Shown here: positions 1 through 10,100 of the stretch, in pieces | How positions within the stretch are numbered: position 1 is the stretch's first letter | Layout of the letters: the number at the start of each line of letters is the position of its first letter | Assembly: GCA_959347345.1 (NCBI GenBank) | Contig: OY365738.1 | Coordinates: 496,001 to 560,000 of the forward strand | DNA: 64,000 nt | Direction: 5' to 3' | Source of the DNA: an uncultured Amylibacter sp. | GTDB lineage: Bacteria > Pseudomonadota > Alphaproteobacteria > Rhodobacterales > Rhodobacteraceae | Made by a program: the position numbers and the translations under genes | The notes under the pieces: model-generated | What the model saw: the letters and a program-made list of their open reading frames with translations, nothing else | Databases searched by the model: none | Told to the model about the DNA's origin: nothing

Positions 1-1
1 G

Positions 2-844
2 GGCGTGTTCAAAAGCGATGCGGACACTACGACCAGTGGCGTTCAATATGCTGGCGGGTTTGCGGTTGTTCCCAGTGGGACTCCGACAGCGTTTATTGAT
101 GAGGTGGCTGTGCCAAACAACAACGGCGGCGGCGGCGGAACAGTGACAGAGTCAGCTGGTTATATAAAATGGGCAACCAGTTTGGGCAGTGACCTGCGGG
201 CTTCGGGTTATGATACTCCTCAAGGGGCAAATAGTGTGGATTTCATCAGATTGGGTGCCGCCGATGCTATCCTTGCAACAAGTCCAGACGATATTATCCC
301 CGAGTATTTGCGCCTGAATGGTGCGACCGAATCTAGCCAAGATGGTTATGAAAGCGGTGTTGCTTACGGCGTTGGAGGTGACATTGATAATGGTATTGTT
401 CAATTATACGCGGGTCTGTTGCCAACCACAGATGTGGGCGCAGGCACGGATTTGGGTGCGCCGATTGCGCAGAACATGGCAGTTGCCCTTTGGGAAGGCA
501 CGTTAGGAGGTTTGGACCTTAATGGTAATCCTATATTCACACAAAACAATGCAGCTTTCACCCTGAACGTTTCTTTCTCGGGTAATAGTGGGACGATTGC
601 ATCTCCTAGCCCGACTTTCATAGTTGGAACAGGTATATTCTGGGGTATTAATTTTGAGGGTACGTTTGATGAGTTTGGTGTGATATCTGGGTCTGCTAAT
701 GAAGTATTTGGGAGTGGCGCAACTGGTACATTCAATGGTTTGATTGGGCAGGACGGCGCGATTGGTGCGTTCAAAGGCATAAACGGAGCTGGCTCGCAAG
801 GTTATGTCGGTGGTTTCCAAGTCAAGCCTCCCGCGGGTAATTAG
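2..844 (+). CDS. Giant surface lipoprotein, 5' fragment (start outside window, ends at in-frame TAG)
   Basis: The reading frame is already open at the first base, so the true start lies upstream. The first residues (GVFKS...YAGGF) are the end of one beta-barrel unit. A second unit follows with the family blocks YAGLLP, LGAPIAQ, GLIGQDGAIGAF and YVGGF at about residues 135-275. This unit recurs in the four genes downstream and resembles the beta-barrel of TbpB-like, Slam-exported surface lipoproteins; that assignment rests on pattern, not on a search. The frame stops at TAG 842-844 but stays open beyond it to 4111, so this is probably the front part of a gene broken by a nonsense codon. No signal peptide can be seen because the 5' end is missing. 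Confidence 0.75.
   Translation, partial: GVFKSDADTTTSGVQYAGGFAVVPSGTPTAFIDEVAVPNNNGGGGGTVTESAGYIKWATSLGSDLRASGYDTPQGANSVDFIRLGAADAILATSPDDIIPEYLRLNGATESSQDGYESGVAYGVGGDIDNGIVQLYAGLLPTTDVGAGTDLGAPIAQNMAVALWEGTLGGLDLNGNPIFTQNNAAFTLNVSFSGNSGTIASPSPTFIVGTGIFWGINFEGTFDEFGVISGSANEVFGSGATGTFNGLIGQDGAIGAFKGINGAGSQGYVGGFQVKPPAGN
842..844 (+). other. In-frame TAG interrupting a lipoprotein gene
   Basis: TAG at 842-844 is in the same frame as the open reading both before and after it. The 27 codons from 845 to 925 contain no stop, and they encode a proline-rich linker (PTRPPPTPNPDKPE) followed by the typical opening of a Cys-rich module (DCEATGTPFD). The paralogue at 7160 passes from barrel to the same opening (DDCTATGTPFD) without a stop. 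A nonsense mutation, read-through or a base-call error would all explain it. Confidence 0.8.
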
Positions 845-925
845 CCCACGAGGCCTCCGCCCACTCCGAACCCAGATAAACCAGAAGCTACGCTTGATTG
901 TGAAGCCACGGGGACTCCGTTTGAT

Positions 926-3900
926 GTGGGTTGTACGGACAATAACGATGTGAAGTTGGCGTTGTGTCAAGGCACGATTGCCCTTTTGAACGCCGCTAAT
1001 GGTGGTAGCCCTGATAAATGTAAAACACCCGCCCTGTCGGGCGCGATTTGTGGCACGGCAACCTCAACTGGCACAAATCCGTTTGCCCCGATTTGTTCGG
1101 ATGCCACGGGGAATTCCGATTCTGCTAATATATTGACCAGACAAGTTGCCTATTGTGTGGATAATGCCAGCGCAAGTGGTTGCGAAGGGGCAATATCATC
1201 ATTCTGCCAAACCGCGGAAGGGCGGAAAAGCCAAACACTCTGCCCCGCGCAATATACGCCAGCTGTTCGGGCAACCGTGATTGCCACCGATTGGGCAACC
1301 ACTGCGCGGAATGCCACGGATAATACGGGGGCGCGCGTTTTGGATGCGGTTGGAAATAACGATGCCCGCACGAGTTATATTAACGCGATTGCTCGCACAA
1401 ACGGACGCGGGACTTTTGATTTTGACGGCGGTGTTAACGGGGTGGATGGTGTTAGCATCATACAAGATAGTTTATTGCTCTCTGATTTTAATTTTGTGGA
1501 GGATGGTATTGGTGGCACGGATGGTTTTGCCTTTGCCCGTGTTGATAATCCCGCCTTTACCGATAATCCCGATGGCGCACTTGATCCGAAAGCCAGATTT
1601 TATGCTGGGTTGCTGACCACTACGAATTTGGGCGCACCCCTGACGGATACATCCGCCGATGGGATATGGGATGCGGTATTTGCGGCCGTTGTGAGCGATT
1701 CCAAACCCGCGTGTGACCCAAATTGCGACACGGATCAAAATCCAAATTATAGGGAAGTAAGAAGTGGTCGCCTCATTGAAACCAGTTCCACCGTGGATGT
1801 TAGTTTTGCCGATAAGACCATTAAAACCAGAGAGGTAGATGCCGATTTTACCCCTGACCCGACTGACTTTGAGCTGGACGGCGACCGTATTACTATAGAT
1901 GGTAAATTTAACGCGGATGGCGTGATATTTGGCACATCCTCATGGATTTATGATAGGCAAACCTCGCACGGCTCGGTTTCTGGTTTGATTGGGTCAAAAG
2001 GCGCGGTTGGCGCGTTTGTGTCCAATGGGCAGAATAATGGTGAAGATTCAAACGGCGAATACGCGGGCGGGTTTATTGCGTCTAACCGATGTCTGGTGGC
2101 TCCGTTTTTGGCGGCCTGTGTGCATGAGTCTTTTAATGGATTACGAGCCGCGCGGATTGCGTTATGCCGTGATAATTCACAAAGTGCCAACCCGCTCTGC
2201 CTGCAAACGGGTGTTGTGGCGGCTGTTTGTGTTGCTGGTGAAACCCCCTTTGCTATGATTTGCGGTGATAATATGACGGCTAAGGATAGCTATTGCCGTG
2301 ACACTGCGCCTTCTGGTGATGCGAAGTGTGACCCTACACGTACAGGCAGGATTTGTGGTGCGGGGGATTCGCCCTTCGCTGATATTTGTATTAATCAGGC
2401 GGATAATAATGTGCCGAACCAACGCGAGTTCTGTCGCACTAGAAATCCTAATGATGGAACATGCCAACCTACGATATGGGCTTTCTGTGGTACGCCAACA
2501 AGCCCGACCCCTGCGAATGTGAATTTGTTTGATTCCCTTTGTGATGGTGATTATAATGTCGCGCGTGGGGTGGCTTGTTTGGCTGGTTATAGTGATGGGA
2601 ATTGCGGTGATGATAAAACCCCCGATAGTTATATCCACGCCTATTGTACTGCTGATTCAGAAGCCTCCCGCAATAATGCAAGGCATTGTGGCAATACCGA
2701 CTATCTGACTGCGAATCCTGTTGCCGATGATGATAGAGTGACTGTGGACACTTTAAGAAATAAAGCCCTTAATGGCCAAGGTACCGCTCGCCTTGTGGGT
2801 GCTGATGGGATGACGACCACAGCATTTATCTTGGCTAGCAGGGCGAGTTCTGCCGACGCGAATGCGAACTATATCTTGGGCAATACTACTGGGCTGAATT
2901 TGGGGACAAGGATAGCAACCGCAGACCGAAAAACCTTGACGTTAGAGGGGATTGGAAATAGTAATAATACCACCAGTGGCTTTGCCATTGCGACTGGTAA
3001 TTTTATTGATTCGGGGGCGCGGATTACCAAGCACTATGTCGGTTTGTTATCTGGCACGAATTTGGGTGCGCCTTTGATTGAAGCCCCGCAGGAGAGTGTT
3101 TGGGATGCAAAAGTAAGTGTCAGAACAGGGCAGCTTTTTAACCTGACACTGGAAGAGGATTTCAAATTGAAGGTTGATTTTGCTGGGAAGTCCATTAAAA
3201 CCGTTAATGATCAGGGGGTTAGCTGGATTCATCCTCTTTTGCGTAATCCTATCTTTACGATAAGGAACGGTAAATTCACCGCCAATGGCGTGATATATGG
3301 TACCACAAATTTTTTTGCTAATTCTATAAACAGCTTTGGTACCTTGACAGGTTTGATTGGCTCGGGCGGCGCGGTTGGTATATTCAAGAGCAACCCTAAT
3401 GTTACCGACAATAATTATGTCGGCGGGTTTGTTGCCGCACCGCCAGATACAGCGACTTTCGCGGATTGGGAGGCTAGTTTTGCGAACGGCGGGGTTAATT
3501 CACCCGAACCTTTGCACGAGTCGGGTTTTGTTAGTGGTACAGATGGAGCGGATTATATCAAATTGAATGCACGCGATAAAATCGTGGTAAATTCACAGAC
3601 TCTTACCACCACGATTGTACGTTTGAATGAGACAGCGAATCAAGACGGCTATGAAAGCGGTTTTGCCTATGCGTATGACCGTGATAGACGCCAAGCATAC
3701 GTGGGGTTGCTATCAACCACCAATGTGGGTAAGGCTTTAACCTCGCAAACCCCCGCCAAGTCAATTTGGACGGGCAGGATGGCTGGTATAGCAGGTCGGG
3801 GCAATACCGCTATATCGTCTAATTTGTCACTGGAAGTTCATTTCGGTGCTGGCAACCATGCAGGAACAATCAGGACTTTAGATAATGGAAACCCCGGAAG

Positions 3901-4111
3901 AGCTTTTCTAACTGGTGTTGGGACGTTTGATGTAAATGGTAATTTTAACACGGATGGTGTGATGTTTGGCAGTGTTTCTCTTAACAGAGTCGGTGGTGCA
4001 TTCAGTGGGCTGATTGGCGAACGCGGAGCGGTTGGCGTGTTCAATGGCACAGGTAGCGATATCAATGATGCTTACTCAGGTGGGTTTATTGTCAATAATC
4101 CTAACCGATAA
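926..4111 (+). CDS. Giant surface lipoprotein, 3' fragment downstream of the TAG
   Basis: This continues the frame of 2-844. The first available start is a GTG at 926 with no recognisable ribosome binding site and no signal peptide, which argues that the fragment is not an independent gene. Module order: Cys-rich repeats (about nt 880-1290), barrel ending near 2080 (GLIGSKGAVGAFVS), Cys-rich repeats (about 2090-2710, with PFADIC and LFDSLC cores), barrel ending near 3440 (GLIGSGGAVGIF), and barrel ending near 4105 (GLIGERGAVGVF). The modules match the neighbouring lipoproteins. Without the upstream lipobox the product would not be exported, so it is either part of a read-through protein or a pseudogene remnant. 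Confidence 0.7.
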   Translation: MGCTDNNDVKLALCQGTIALLNAANGGSPDKCKTPALSGAICGTATSTGTNPFAPICSDATGNSDSANILTRQVAYCVDNASASGCEGAISSFCQTAEGRKSQTLCPAQYTPAVRATVIATDWATTARNATDNTGARVLDAVGNNDARTSYINAIARTNGRGTFDFDGGVNGVDGVSIIQDSLLLSDFNFVEDGIGGTDGFAFARVDNPAFTDNPDGALDPKARFYAGLLTTTNLGAPLTDTSADGIWDAVFAAVVSDSKPACDPNCDTDQNPNYREVRSGRLIETSSTVDVSFADKTIKTREVDADFTPDPTDFELDGDRITIDGKFNADGVIFGTSSWIYDRQTSHGSVSGLIGSKGAVGAFVSNGQNNGEDSNGEYAGGFIASNRCLVAPFLAACVHESFNGLRAARIALCRDNSQSANPLCLQTGVVAAVCVAGETPFAMICGDNMTAKDSYCRDTAPSGDAKCDPTRTGRICGAGDSPFADICINQADNNVPNQREFCRTRNPNDGTCQPTIWAFCGTPTSPTPANVNLFDSLCDGDYNVARGVACLAGYSDGNCGDDKTPDSYIHAYCTADSEASRNNARHCGNTDYLTANPVADDDRVTVDTLRNKALNGQGTARLVGADGMTTTAFILASRASSADANANYILGNTTGLNLGTRIATADRKTLTLEGIGNSNNTTSGFAIATGNFIDSGARITKHYVGLLSGTNLGAPLIEAPQESVWDAKVSVRTGQLFNLTLEEDFKLKVDFAGKSIKTVNDQGVSWIHPLLRNPIFTIRNGKFTANGVIYGTTNFFANSINSFGTLTGLIGSGGAVGIFKSNPNVTDNNYVGGFVAAPPDTATFADWEASFANGGVNSPEPLHESGFVSGTDGADYIKLNARDKIVVNSQTLTTTIVRLNETANQDGYESGFAYAYDRDRRQAYVGLLSTTNVGKALTSQTPAKSIWTGRMAGIAGRGNTAISSNLSLEVHFGAGNHAGTIRTLDNGNPGRAFLTGVGTFDVNGNFNTDGVMFGSVSLNRVGGAFSGLIGERGAVGVFNGTGSDINDAYSGGFIVNNPNR

Positions 4112-4194
4112 TATCGGGGCGAGTTGCCCTGCCCCGCGAAAATCCCCAAAAACCGCTAAAATCTGCGAAAACCGCGAAAATACATAAAAAGGCA

Positions 4195-4249
4195 TGTAAA
4201 ACACTATTGACAGAAGCGTGGGGTTTTTTTAATGTAAGAGTGTTTTACA
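4195..4249 (+). promoter_or_regulatory. Promoter bracketed by a perfect 11-bp inverted repeat
   Basis: TTGACA at 4207-4212 and TAATGT at 4230-4235 are 17 bp apart, a near-consensus sigma-70 promoter. TGTAAAACACT at 4195-4205 and its exact inverse AGTGTTTTACA at 4239-4249 flank it: one arm lies just upstream of the -35, the other near the expected start site. This looks like an operator for a dimeric regulator. The regulator is unknown. Confidence 0.55.
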
Positions 4250-4283
4250 AACTCATCTGAGAAATGAAAGAAAGGTCGTTCCT

Positions 4284-6959
4284 ATGACACGCTCCACCAC
4301 CACTCCCACACACTTCACCCTGCCCGCGATATTGCCCGCGATGATAACAGGGTTGTTTATATTGACGGCTTGCGGTGGCTCGGCTTTAACGAATGACGCG
4401 CCGATTGCGACAGATGTGCAGAATGATAGGTGTGCGGATAATCCACTGGCGGATGGTTGCCAAGCGGGTGCGGGGTTTTTATCCGTTAATTTTGGTGAGG
4501 ATACGGGGGATCAAGAGGCGGAGTCCAGCGAGGCACCTCCTACCCCGATTACGTCCGCATATTCCACACAATCCGCCCCTGCCCCGCAGTCCGTTGGCAC
4601 TACGGAGACTTCGCCCAAGTTTGAGCCTGCCGTCTCTGCTCAATCTGCCACTGTTACGGCCGCGGGTACGACTGCTTTTACGGATTTGCCGAGTGCGCGG
4701 GACGCGACTCCAACAAACCAATTCTTGCAGGGCGGTGCAGACGAACTGGATAAAACGGGTGCGAGTCGCGCAGACCCGCTTCGCATGAACCTAGCCCAAG
4801 CCACGTATGACGGGGCGGCTATCGGTGGTGATGAGGCAGATGGGATAGATTTCTTTATAGCCAGCACATTCAGCATTACGGGTGCTTCGGGTTCTACTTT
4901 GGGTACCCATTTGGGTAATCAAATTTATGTGGATGTGGAAGTCAACGTAGATACCCTTTATCACTATGCGGGAATTTTATCGGGTACGGATTTGGGTGCG
5001 CCCGTTGACTCCGTTGTTGGGACTGCAACTTGGAACGGGTCATTTAGAACCCATAACACGAACCCCGTGGATTTCCAATTAACCGTTGGATTTGGCGCGG
5101 TGGGCGCAAAAACCATATCCGCTTTTATCAAAGACAATGCAAGATGGGGGGCGGTAGATAATTATTATCTGCTGGAGGGGACTTATACTAACGCGGGGCT
5201 GATAACAGGCACGGTGAATTGGGGTCAATTCACGGGCGGGGACAAAGATATGCCCGTGGGGGGCAACAATGGGACTCTTACAGGGCTTATTGGTAAAGAG
5301 GGCGCGGTTGCCGTATTTACCAGTGACACGCCCGCTTCCAGAACAATCGGCTCTAGCACAAGACCGACTTCTGTAGGTCCTGTTCTTGATAAAGTTCTTA
5401 ATAAGGTGTTTAACGGGGTTGCTCCTGTCTATGGTTATGTTGGTGGGTTTGTTGCCAGTGCATCCTTACCTGATGAGCGGGTGCTTTATAACGATTGGTT
5501 TGAGAGCTTTGATGACAAAAGCACGCGCGGTGTGGTTGAAACCCCATCCCTACGGGCGGAGGACGATGAAGACAACAGCGATCTATTCAATCAATTCTTG
5601 GGGATTAGCGAATATGCAAACGCGTTGGATGAAACGGGGGCTGGTACGGTTACACAAAGAGGCGGGCTTACCCTAGCCGATGAGGCGGACTCTGGCGTGT
5701 CGTTCTTTAGCAATGGGATTAGCCTTACAACACTTACTGTTGGCAGTCAATCTTACGCAGGTTTGCTGGCTGGCACGGATTTGGGTGCGCCGATAAACGA
5801 TGTTGCCCAAGCGGGCGAGTGGAAAGGGCAATTCAAATCCGTTGGCGGTTATTATTTTGGTGGTGCCACCAGAGCTGATCAGTACATAGCAACTGCAGTT
5901 GATACAGATTTCACTTTAACAGTTACCTTTGGCGCGGTTGGCGGTGTTCCTGACTCTGCTGGTTCAATAGAGGCGTTTGTTTCAACAAGCGGTATTGACC
6001 GCCGTTTTCTTCTAGCAGGGACTTATGATGATAAGGGTGTTATCACTGGCACTGTGCTTGCTGGATTATTCAATAATGATGACAAGAGCAACCCCAGCGC
6101 CACCATCAATGGTACTCTTACAGGGCTTATCGGGCAAGCGGGCGCGGTTGGCGCGTTTATCTCTAACCCAGACGCAGATAATTACAATTACGCGGGCGGG
6201 TTTGTCGCCTCGCCATCAGAAGACACCGCGAATTTGGCGGATTGGACGGCTAGTTTTGCTGCTGGCGGGTTTAATGCAGGACAAGATGGTCTGTTTGCCG
6301 CGGGTACTGACGTTACAACGATAGCCTCTGGTACAGGACGTTTTATCCAATGGTCTGATACCAGAGACTTTACACCAGGTGGAAGTTTGGGCAAATTTTC
6401 TGCTGATACAGATATTTTGCTGTTAAATGATGAACCAAATAATGGTATTGGGTTTAGATATAGTGGTTCTGACACGGATGGTCGAGGCTTTGCTGGTTTA
6501 TTGTCCGCTACGGATATGGGTGTGCCCCTGGATGATACCTCCAAGAATACGATTTGGATTGGGAAAATAGACGGCATAGTAAGCGAGGTTGCTTTAGTAG
6601 AAACGGAGTTGAGGCTTAAAGTTACGTATGGCGCGATTTTTGCAAATGGTGTCGGGACGATTCAATCTATTGCCAATCAAACAAATTATACTTATGCTGC
6701 GAGTGCTACGACTGTTGGGGCTGTTAACGTGAGGTCTAATTTTCCCAATACCTTTGACTTTAACGGTGGGTTTGATGCGAATGGTGTGATTACAGGGACA
6801 ATTGCTCACACCCTTACTGCGAATGGTGCTTTGAACCAAACTGGCGTATTCAGTGGTTTGATTGGGCAAGATGGCGCGGTTGGCGTGTTCAAAAATGATG
6901 ATGATGCTACTGATGCTCCATTCGTCGGTGGGTTTGTTGTCAAGCCTCCGACCGAATAA
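4284..6959 (+). CDS. TbpB/Slam-like surface lipoprotein with three barrel units
   Basis: An 891-residue predicted outer-membrane lipoprotein. The ATG follows AAAGAAAGG at a normal distance. The signal peptide has a hydrophobic core and ends in the lipobox LTAC with Cys30, followed by a low-complexity Ser/Thr/Pro/Ala stalk to about residue 130. Three barrel-like units follow, each ending in a GLIG..GAV..F...Y.GGFV block near residues 340-395, 620-645 and 855-888. Unlike its two flanking paralogues it has almost no Cys-rich module, only a short C-x5-DGC remnant after the lipobox. By family analogy it could bind a host or environmental ligand such as a metal, haem carrier or protein; no ligand can be read from the sequence. 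Strong promoter and downstream terminator suggest a monocistronic unit. Confidence 0.8.
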   Translation: MTRSTTTPTHFTLPAILPAMITGLFILTACGGSALTNDAPIATDVQNDRCADNPLADGCQAGAGFLSVNFGEDTGDQEAESSEAPPTPITSAYSTQSAPAPQSVGTTETSPKFEPAVSAQSATVTAAGTTAFTDLPSARDATPTNQFLQGGADELDKTGASRADPLRMNLAQATYDGAAIGGDEADGIDFFIASTFSITGASGSTLGTHLGNQIYVDVEVNVDTLYHYAGILSGTDLGAPVDSVVGTATWNGSFRTHNTNPVDFQLTVGFGAVGAKTISAFIKDNARWGAVDNYYLLEGTYTNAGLITGTVNWGQFTGGDKDMPVGGNNGTLTGLIGKEGAVAVFTSDTPASRTIGSSTRPTSVGPVLDKVLNKVFNGVAPVYGYVGGFVASASLPDERVLYNDWFESFDDKSTRGVVETPSLRAEDDEDNSDLFNQFLGISEYANALDETGAGTVTQRGGLTLADEADSGVSFFSNGISLTTLTVGSQSYAGLLAGTDLGAPINDVAQAGEWKGQFKSVGGYYFGGATRADQYIATAVDTDFTLTVTFGAVGGVPDSAGSIEAFVSTSGIDRRFLLAGTYDDKGVITGTVLAGLFNNDDKSNPSATINGTLTGLIGQAGAVGAFISNPDADNYNYAGGFVASPSEDTANLADWTASFAAGGFNAGQDGLFAAGTDVTTIASGTGRFIQWSDTRDFTPGGSLGKFSADTDILLLNDEPNNGIGFRYSGSDTDGRGFAGLLSATDMGVPLDDTSKNTIWIGKIDGIVSEVALVETELRLKVTYGAIFANGVGTIQSIANQTNYTYAASATTVGAVNVRSNFPNTFDFNGGFDANGVITGTIAHTLTANGALNQTGVFSGLIGQDGAVGVFKNDDDATDAPFVGGFVVKPPTE

Positions 6960-6992
6960 AAAAACCATCTTTAACCCCCATCTTTAACAAAG

Positions 6993-7021
6993 AAAAAACA
7001 GGCAAATTGCCTGTTTTTTTT
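6993..7021 (+). terminator. Rho-independent terminator
   Basis: ACAGGC and GCCTGT form a GC-rich stem around an AAATT centre, with an A-tract before and a run of eight T after. It lies 34 bp past the stop of the 891-residue lipoprotein. The A-tract on the left arm could also let it act on the opposite strand. Confidence 0.85.
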
Positions 7022-7081
7022 ATGCCTATCGCGTGGCGATGCAAAATTATTAAAAAAAACTGGTAAAATATTGGCAAATCA

Positions 7082-7127
7082 TTGACAATTAAGGCGAAGT
7101 GTTTTAAAAAAAAACTGTTTTTAACAC
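7082..7127 (+). promoter_or_regulatory. Promoter and leader dyad of the 3244-residue lipoprotein gene
   Basis: TTGACA at 7082-7087 is followed after 17 bp by TAAAAA at 7105-7110. The leader carries an imperfect dyad between GTGTTTTAAA (7099-7108) and TTTTTAACAC (7118-7127). AGTGTTTTA also occurs in the operator-like arm of the upstream lipoprotein promoter, hinting at a shared regulator. Confidence 0.45.
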
Positions 7128-7159
7128 ATTAAATTGACTAACAATGAAAGGCTGTCCCT

Positions 7160-10100
7160 ATGGCAAATGCTCTTTACACCACTAAAACCTTGACAAATCA
7201 AGCACTTACCGCGCGATCTTGGGGAAACCGAATCACCCTGCCCGTTTTGTTGCCCGTTTTACTGATCACATTGTTTATTTTATCCGCATGTGGGGGCGGT
7301 GGGGCCGCACCTACCACTGCCACCCCGACCCCGCCAGCCAATCCCTGCGCGACAAATCCGTTCGGCGACACTTGCATGAGCGAGGCAGACGCGCTGGCGC
7401 GCGATGTCATCATTAGACGATGTATCATGGTCGGTAATGCAGACAACGATAATTGCAAAAACGCTATTGCCAAGAATCCATGTATAGAAACCCCGTTTAT
7501 TCCCGAATGCTCTTCCCGCAACTCCACTTTCGCCGTTTATGTTGATACCGCGCAAACAGAGAGACGGAATTTCTGCACAATCAGCACGAATGCCACCCAC
7601 AGACTTTGTGTTACTTCCATTGCTAATATCTGCAAGAGCGATATATTTGATGATTTTTGCCCCGACCCCACCGACGCAGAGGAAGAGGCATTTTGTCGCA
7701 TGGGAACAAACGCCATGGATGTCAGCGGGTGTGCCGCCGTTGTTCAAAGGATTTGTACTGGTACGCAAGACTTATTTGAGAGGCTTTGTCCCCCTGATAC
7801 CATCGCCCAGCAGAGGCATTGTCGCATGGATACAAACGCCGTCGATGTCCCAGATTGCACCGCAGTCGTTACGGGGATTTGCACAAATAACCCGTTTGAT
7901 GGGATTTGCGCGGGCATGTTCCTCGTGGATGCCGACAAACGGGCGGAGTTTTGTCGCACAGGCAATAATTTGGTAACCTTCGCGGATAATTGCACCCCGA
8001 TTGCCACTAATATTTGTGACACGAGGTTGTTTGACCCGATTTGCAAGGATAGAGTGGCGGATCAACTACAGGCTTGCAATGGTGATCCTGCTGATTTATC
8101 CAATGTGGGCGCGGTGGCGACCGATTGTATCCAATATGTTGACGGGATTTGTGGGTATGGACGGGTGGGCGGTTCAAACCCCTTTGCCCCGATTTGCACA
8201 GATAAAGATATCAGCAAGTATTCTACCGCGATTACCAGTGTGCGCGTGGCGTTTTGTCAGGCTAATATATTTCATGCCTCTTGCGATACTGGTTATATTA
8301 ACCAACGGGTGGCCGCATGTCATCTTAATGGCGTGCCAACAGATGCCGACCCTCGGTGTCCTGCGATTATTGCGCAGCGATGCCCGTCTAGCGGAACGCG
8401 GAATGCCGCCTGTCATACTGTGGTTACGGTGACAGAGGCAAGCATAACAGACCCTATTACAAATTATGTTGCGGGAAAGGCAGATGCGCCTGAATTAGAG
8501 CTGGGCTTTACCCAATCGGCGCCCCCAGCAAGTATCAGCGATTTTTCCAAGGGGACGATACAATTATCTGATTTGACTGCTGTGACCTCCGGCGGTGACG
8601 CGGACGGTGTGGGCTTTGCATCCTTTACCAATAGCGCGTTTTTTACGACTGCAGAGCTGGCAACGATTGCTGGTATAGGGTACCAGGGGACGCAGACAAA
8701 CGGTAACACCACCACTACAATCAGTCGTTTGCAGGATGGTCTCAAGCGTACTGAAGTAATTACCGTGAGTGATTCTGGTAGGACGATTAAACGCGAAACG
8801 GTAACACGGTTTGGTAGAACGGAATACAGCACCATTGAGGAAACACTGGACGGTGGCACAAAGATTTCAAACTTTAGACCCCCACAACGATTCTATGCTG
8901 GGGTGCTGGCGGGCAATACTTTAGCCGCTGATCCGCTTTCAGAAAATTTGAAAAATGCCAAATGGCCTGCCAAAATCTCTATATATAATGAGGTTAATCT
9001 TTTGTGTTTGGGCAAAGAGCTTACCCTTGCTTGCCGCCCGACTGGCAGTACTAATGGTGCGATTACTACAACAGCAGAATTCACCTTGTTGGTTAGTTTT
9101 GATGGTACCACTGGCAGTATTCGGGCTGATGGTATCCCTGTTGTAGAAGACTACCGATTCGCCATAGATGCAAGGTTTAACGATGCGGGCAACATATATG
9201 GCAATACCAGACTCAGCGTTGTGCGTAATTCTACCAAAGGTCCCAGCACTTTCTTGCTGCTGGCTTCCGATGGCTCTATCACTGGTTTGATTGGGCAAAA
9301 GGGACTGATTGCCGCGTTTGTGTCCGATGGCGTGAATAATAGGTTAGGCGAATATGCTGGCGGGCTGGTTGCCTATAATTCCCTTAATCCCAGTGGCGAT
9401 GTGGCCGCGCCTGATGATTGTACTGCTACGGGGACTCCGTTTGATGCGCGATGTGCGGATAATGATGCTTTGCGGATAATGTTATGTAGCACGCGCCACG
9501 CAACCGCAATGGCGGATTTTGCCGAGAATTGCACGGATGATAGCGATGTTACAGATGCGGTTTGTGCGGTCAGTGGCACCTATGCTAACCCGTTTGATGG
9601 CGTTATTTGTGCGGACCCGCAACCATTGGTGCAACAGGCGTTTGTGGATAATTGTAGCAACACGAATGTATCTTTACGGGGGGCGACTTGTACAGCTGTA
9701 ACGGCTTGTATAACAAACCCGTTTGAAGATGATTGTAATACGGGGGATACTGCGGAGGTTTATGACTCTGCCCGTGTGGCGCATTTGGAATATTGCCGTA
9801 GTAGCGTGGCTATCGCTGGCACGGATAACTGTCTTTTGGCGGTGACGCATTGTGCATCTGCTACTGATACAAATTGCGGGGATTTGCCAACGTCATATTG
9901 TCTTGGCGAAGCGGGGCGCACGATAACGGGCGATACCTCCAGCTGCGGGGCAAGGGTAACCACCCGTTGCCTTACGAATCCGTTGAGCCCTCTTTGCGCG
10001 GATGATACAATAAACACTGGTTTTACTGGTAATAATAGGGATGCCGAGCTTAAAGACCGCCGCGAAACTTTCTGTGAGATGCCGATTAACGCAAACAACC

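Noticed and set aside
926..4111. Independent second lipoprotein gene starting at GTG 926
   Set aside because: No ribosome site, no signal peptide, and the frame is continuous with the upstream fragment apart from one TAG.
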